A DNA stretch of 64,000 bases from Streptomyces sp. NBC_00358 (lineage in GTDB: Bacteria; Actinomycetota; Actinomycetes; Streptomycetales; Streptomycetaceae), in NCBI RefSeq assembly GCF_036099295.1, contig NZ_CP107976.1:992001-1056000 (forward strand), written 5' to 3'. Numbering within the stretch: position 1 is the first letter of the stretch; every line of letters starts with the position of its first letter. Below, piece by piece: positions 61,427 to 64,000 of the stretch. The notes beneath the pieces were generated by a model. The model had not been told where the DNA came from. It ran no database searches and saw only the letters and a program-made list of their open reading frames with translations. The translations under genes and the position numbers were made by a program.

Positions 61427-64000
61427 ATGCCCTCTGACAGCACTTCCGGGAACGCTCCGCGCGAGAACGCCCCGCGGTCCGGTCTCCCCCGGCGTACGGT
61501 CATCGCCGCCGGGGCCGGCGCCCTGGCCCTGCCCGCCGTGGGTTTCCCGGCCGCGGGGACCGCGGCCGCCGCCGAGAGACCGGCCGGCGCGACGGCCCCC
61601 TCGGCCGGGCACGCGCCCCGCTCCGGAACGGGCTGGCAGGCCTACGTACAGGCGCCCGCCTCCCGCGCGGTGCGACCCGTGCGCGTCACCGCCTCCACCG
61701 GAGACGTCGACAGCCCCGAAGGCCTGCTGCGGCCCGGCGGCCCCCGGACCGTCCTGCGGCGGCCGCGCCCCGCACCGGCCCCGCGCTGGCCGGACGGCAC
61801 CACGGCCGAGGCGTCGTCGGCGCACGCGGGGAACAACGGCAACGACGGACAACCACGCACCTACGACGCCCGGAACGCCATCGACGGCGATCCCGACACC
61901 TTCTGGAACGACGACACGCTGGGCGTGTTTCCCGACACCCTCACCATCACGCTGCCCGCCACACGCGAGATGTCGGGCATCACGCTGGTCTCCAACAGCG
62001 ACGGCGTCCCCACCGACTTCGTGGTCGACGTGTGGCAGAACGGCGCGTGGCAGACAGCCGCCACCGTCTTGGACAACGATGTCATCCAGCGTGCCGTGGC
62101 GTTCGCGTCCAAGGTGTCCACCACCGGGGTCCGGATCACGGTGACACGCGTCCAGGACACCTCGCGAGGGGCGTTCACCCGGGTCAACGAGGTGTGGCCG
62201 GAGGCCGTCGCGCCGGTGGTGACACCGGCCGTCACGGTGGACTTCGGCAAGGTCGTCGTCGGACACCCGCGCGTCCGCTTCGCCTCCGCGTCGGACAACT
62301 CCCCCGGTGTGCGGCTCGCGTTCTCCGAGACCCTGCAGTTCCTCACCGACCGCTCCGACTTCACCCGCTCCGACCAGTCCGGCGGGGCGGGCCGGGGAAC
62401 CGACCAGTTCGCCGTACCGACCGCGGGCGCGGACTGGACCGACCAGAAGGGCTATCAGGCGGGCGACAAGGTCTACGCGGACGGGCTGCACGGCTTCCGC
62501 TATCTCAGGATCACACTGGACGCACTGCCGGGCGACGCGCCTGCCGCCCAGCCGTGGGGAACGGTCGAGATCGACTCCGTCGGCCTCGACTTCAGCGCCT
62601 ACCTGGGCACGCCCGGTACCTACCGGGGATGGTTCCTGTGCTCCGACGACGACCTCAATCGGTACTGGTACGGAGCCTCGTACACCAATGAGCTGGTCAC
62701 GGACACCTTCCGTCAGGACGACGTCGACCCGCGCAACGCCTGGAGCCCTTCCCTCGAAGGCAAGTCGGTGCTGCACGACGGCGCGAAGCGCGACCGGGAC
62801 CCGTACGTCGGTGACCTGGCGGTGTCGGCGCGCACCCTCTACCTGACCCATGACGACGCGGCCGCCGCCGCGCGCAACGTCCTGGCCGACCTGGCCGACC
62901 ATCAGCGCGCCGACGGCTGGATCCCTCCCGCCTCCATCTCCGGTTACGCACTGCCCCTGTTCGACTATCCGCTGTGGTGGGTGACATGCAGTTGGGACTA
63001 CGTGCTCTACACGGGGGACCGCTCCTACGCGAACCGCTACTACCCGAACCTGCTGAAGGTGCTCGACACCTGGTACCCGAGTGTCACCGACGACGCCGGT
63101 CTCCTGAGCAAGGGCCTGAACGGCACGGGCGGATACGGCGACTACGCCTTCCTGGACCGCACCGGACGCATCACCTACTACAACGCCAACTACGTCCAGG
63201 CCCTCAACGACGCCGCGCGGATGGCTGGTTGGCTGGGCCGGACCGCGGACGCGCAGCGCTGGAGCCGGCGGGCGTCGGCGGTCAAGGACGCCATCAACAC
63301 GCATCTGTGGGACGACACCGCCGGCGCCTATCTCGACTCCGCGACGGGACCGGTCAGGCACGCGCAGGACGGCAACGCGATCGCCATCACCGCGGGTGTC
63401 GCCGGGAGCGACCGCGCCGCCTCGGCCCTCGCGCATCTGGACGCCACCACACAACGCCCCTACGGCAACGCGTTCATGGACAACGACACCCTCTTCGCAG
63501 ATGCCTCACAGCGCGTGTACGCCTTCACCTCGTACCCCGAGATCGTGGCACGCTTCGAGGCCGGTCGCGCGGAGTCCGCCGTCGACCAGATCCGGCGCAC
63601 CTACGGCTGGATGGACAGCCACGACCCCGGCATCACCAACTGGGAGGGCATCGGTCCCGGCGGATCGTTGTACGAGGGCGCCTACACCAGCATGGCGCAC
63701 GGCTGGTCCACGGGTGTCCTCCCCGCGCTGAGCCATCAACTGCTGGGCGCTCAGCCGACATCCCCCGGATACGCCACCTGGGAGGTGCGGCCCAATCCCG
63801 GGGGCATCGCCTGGGCCCAAGGACAACTTCCCACCCCTCAGGGGCCTTTGGAGGTCAGTTGGGACAACGGTGAGAACACCTTCGTACTGACCGTTCATGT
63901 GCCCTCGGGAACCCGGGGCACTGTCGCGTTCCCGATGAGCGGTCATGATGTGACGGTCCGCAGGAACGGGCGCGTGCTCTGGGACGGTCGCCGGGTCCCG
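61427..64000 (+). CDS. Secreted alpha-L-rhamnosidase, GH78-like (3' end beyond window)
   Basis: At least 858 residues; the frame has no stop before the window ends. A Tat signal is seen (LPRRTVIAAGAGALAL, ending near GTAAAA). Residues about 115-260 resemble an F5/8-type discoidin carbohydrate-binding domain (NAIDGDPDTFWNDDTLG). The catalytic (alpha/alpha)6 barrel starts about 400; it has LEGKSVLHDGAKRDRDPYVG with the acidic cluster D451, D456, D458. A C-terminal beta domain follows (YATWEVRPNPGG). It removes terminal rhamnose from glycans or glycosides outside the cell. ATG 61427 is the clear start. Confidence 0.9.
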   Translation, partial: MPSDSTSGNAPRENAPRSGLPRRTVIAAGAGALALPAVGFPAAGTAAAAERPAGATAPSAGHAPRSGTGWQAYVQAPASRAVRPVRVTASTGDVDSPEGLLRPGGPRTVLRRPRPAPAPRWPDGTTAEASSAHAGNNGNDGQPRTYDARNAIDGDPDTFWNDDTLGVFPDTLTITLPATREMSGITLVSNSDGVPTDFVVDVWQNGAWQTAATVLDNDVIQRAVAFASKVSTTGVRITVTRVQDTSRGAFTRVNEVWPEAVAPVVTPAVTVDFGKVVVGHPRVRFASASDNSPGVRLAFSETLQFLTDRSDFTRSDQSGGAGRGTDQFAVPTAGADWTDQKGYQAGDKVYADGLHGFRYLRITLDALPGDAPAAQPWGTVEIDSVGLDFSAYLGTPGTYRGWFLCSDDDLNRYWYGASYTNELVTDTFRQDDVDPRNAWSPSLEGKSVLHDGAKRDRDPYVGDLAVSARTLYLTHDDAAAAARNVLADLADHQRADGWIPPASISGYALPLFDYPLWWVTCSWDYVLYTGDRSYANRYYPNLLKVLDTWYPSVTDDAGLLSKGLNGTGGYGDYAFLDRTGRITYYNANYVQALNDAARMAGWLGRTADAQRWSRRASAVKDAINTHLWDDTAGAYLDSATGPVRHAQDGNAIAITAGVAGSDRAASALAHLDATTQRPYGNAFMDNDTLFADASQRVYAFTSYPEIVARFEAGRAESAVDQIRRTYGWMDSHDPGITNWEGIGPGGSLYEGAYTSMAHGWSTGVLPALSHQLLGAQPTSPGYATWEVRPNPGGIAWAQGQLPTPQGPLEVSWDNGENTFVLTVHVPSGTRGTVAFPMSGHDVTVRRNGRVLWDGRRVP

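Overview
This window looks like a stretch of a Streptomyces chromosome. GC is very high, codons end overwhelmingly in G or C, GTG starts are common, and the gene content is typical of the genus: SpoIIE-type phosphatases with PAS and GAF domains, Tat- or Sec-secreted glycanases, a DasR-type chitinase promoter, an MmyB-like XRE regulator, DUF4097, and long GC-rich terminator stems. No rRNA, tRNA or CRISPR array was seen. Both ends cut a gene: an MFS exporter at the left and an alpha-L-rhamnosidase at the right, which stays open to the last base.

Layout. 1-7.2 kb: end of an MFS exporter, an Ohr peroxidase, a large STAND-like AAA regulator, a cupin/NTF2 pair and a K+ channel. 7.3-12.6 kb: a CMD-like protein, a short UvrA-like ABC ATPase and an NhaA antiporter fused to a DsbA-like thioredoxin domain. 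12.7-16.4 kb: a GlxA-type regulator with an isochorismatase-type hydrolase, an ArsR/SRPBCC pair with two matching dyads, a 72-residue HTH protein with tandem palindromes, and a secreted phospholipase A2. 17-23.2 kb: a codirectional run of a small helical protein, PPK2, a P-type cation ATPase and a SulP permease. 23.2-31.3 kb: three PAS/GAF/PP2C sensor phosphatases around a BrkB-like membrane protein. 31.4-34 kb: secreted GH64 and GH16 beta-glucanases. 34.3-39.5 kb: a TPR protein, a decayed subtilisin, a Ser/Thr kinase and an aldo/keto reductase. 39.6-48.4 kb: a secreted alpha/beta hydrolase, a membrane-anchored periplasmic-binding-protein hybrid, a GH16-like protein and a secreted lipase. 48.9-55.5 kb: a TetR regulator, a GH18 chitinase with two DasR boxes, a small P-loop kinase-like protein, a mycothiol-dependent isomerase-like protein, a GH15 enzyme and a membrane protein. 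55.7-61.2 kb: a NADAR-domain protein, an IS-remnant interval, an NTF2/XRE pair sharing a palindrome, a luciferase-monooxygenase stub, DUF4097 and a membrane protein. 61.4 kb to the end: the rhamnosidase.

How the parts fit. Much of the window concerns secreted degradation of polymers (beta-1,3-glucan, chitin, rhamnosides, lipids) with LacI- or DasR-type operators in front of several genes, plus local regulation. The most useful new material is a set of regulator-operator pairs that can be read directly from the DNA: ArsR (TGCAAC-N6-GTTGCA twice), the small HTH protein (TGACAAC-N5-GTTGTCA in a promoter spacer), the XRE regulator (ATTCCC..GGGAAT before itself and before the NTF2 gene), TetR (palindrome over its own start codon), and four CGTTGCA elements at the DUF4097 promoter. 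The third sensor phosphatase appears to have lost a metal-binding motif. The membrane-anchored binding-protein hybrid and the NADAR protein are the least understood coding genes.
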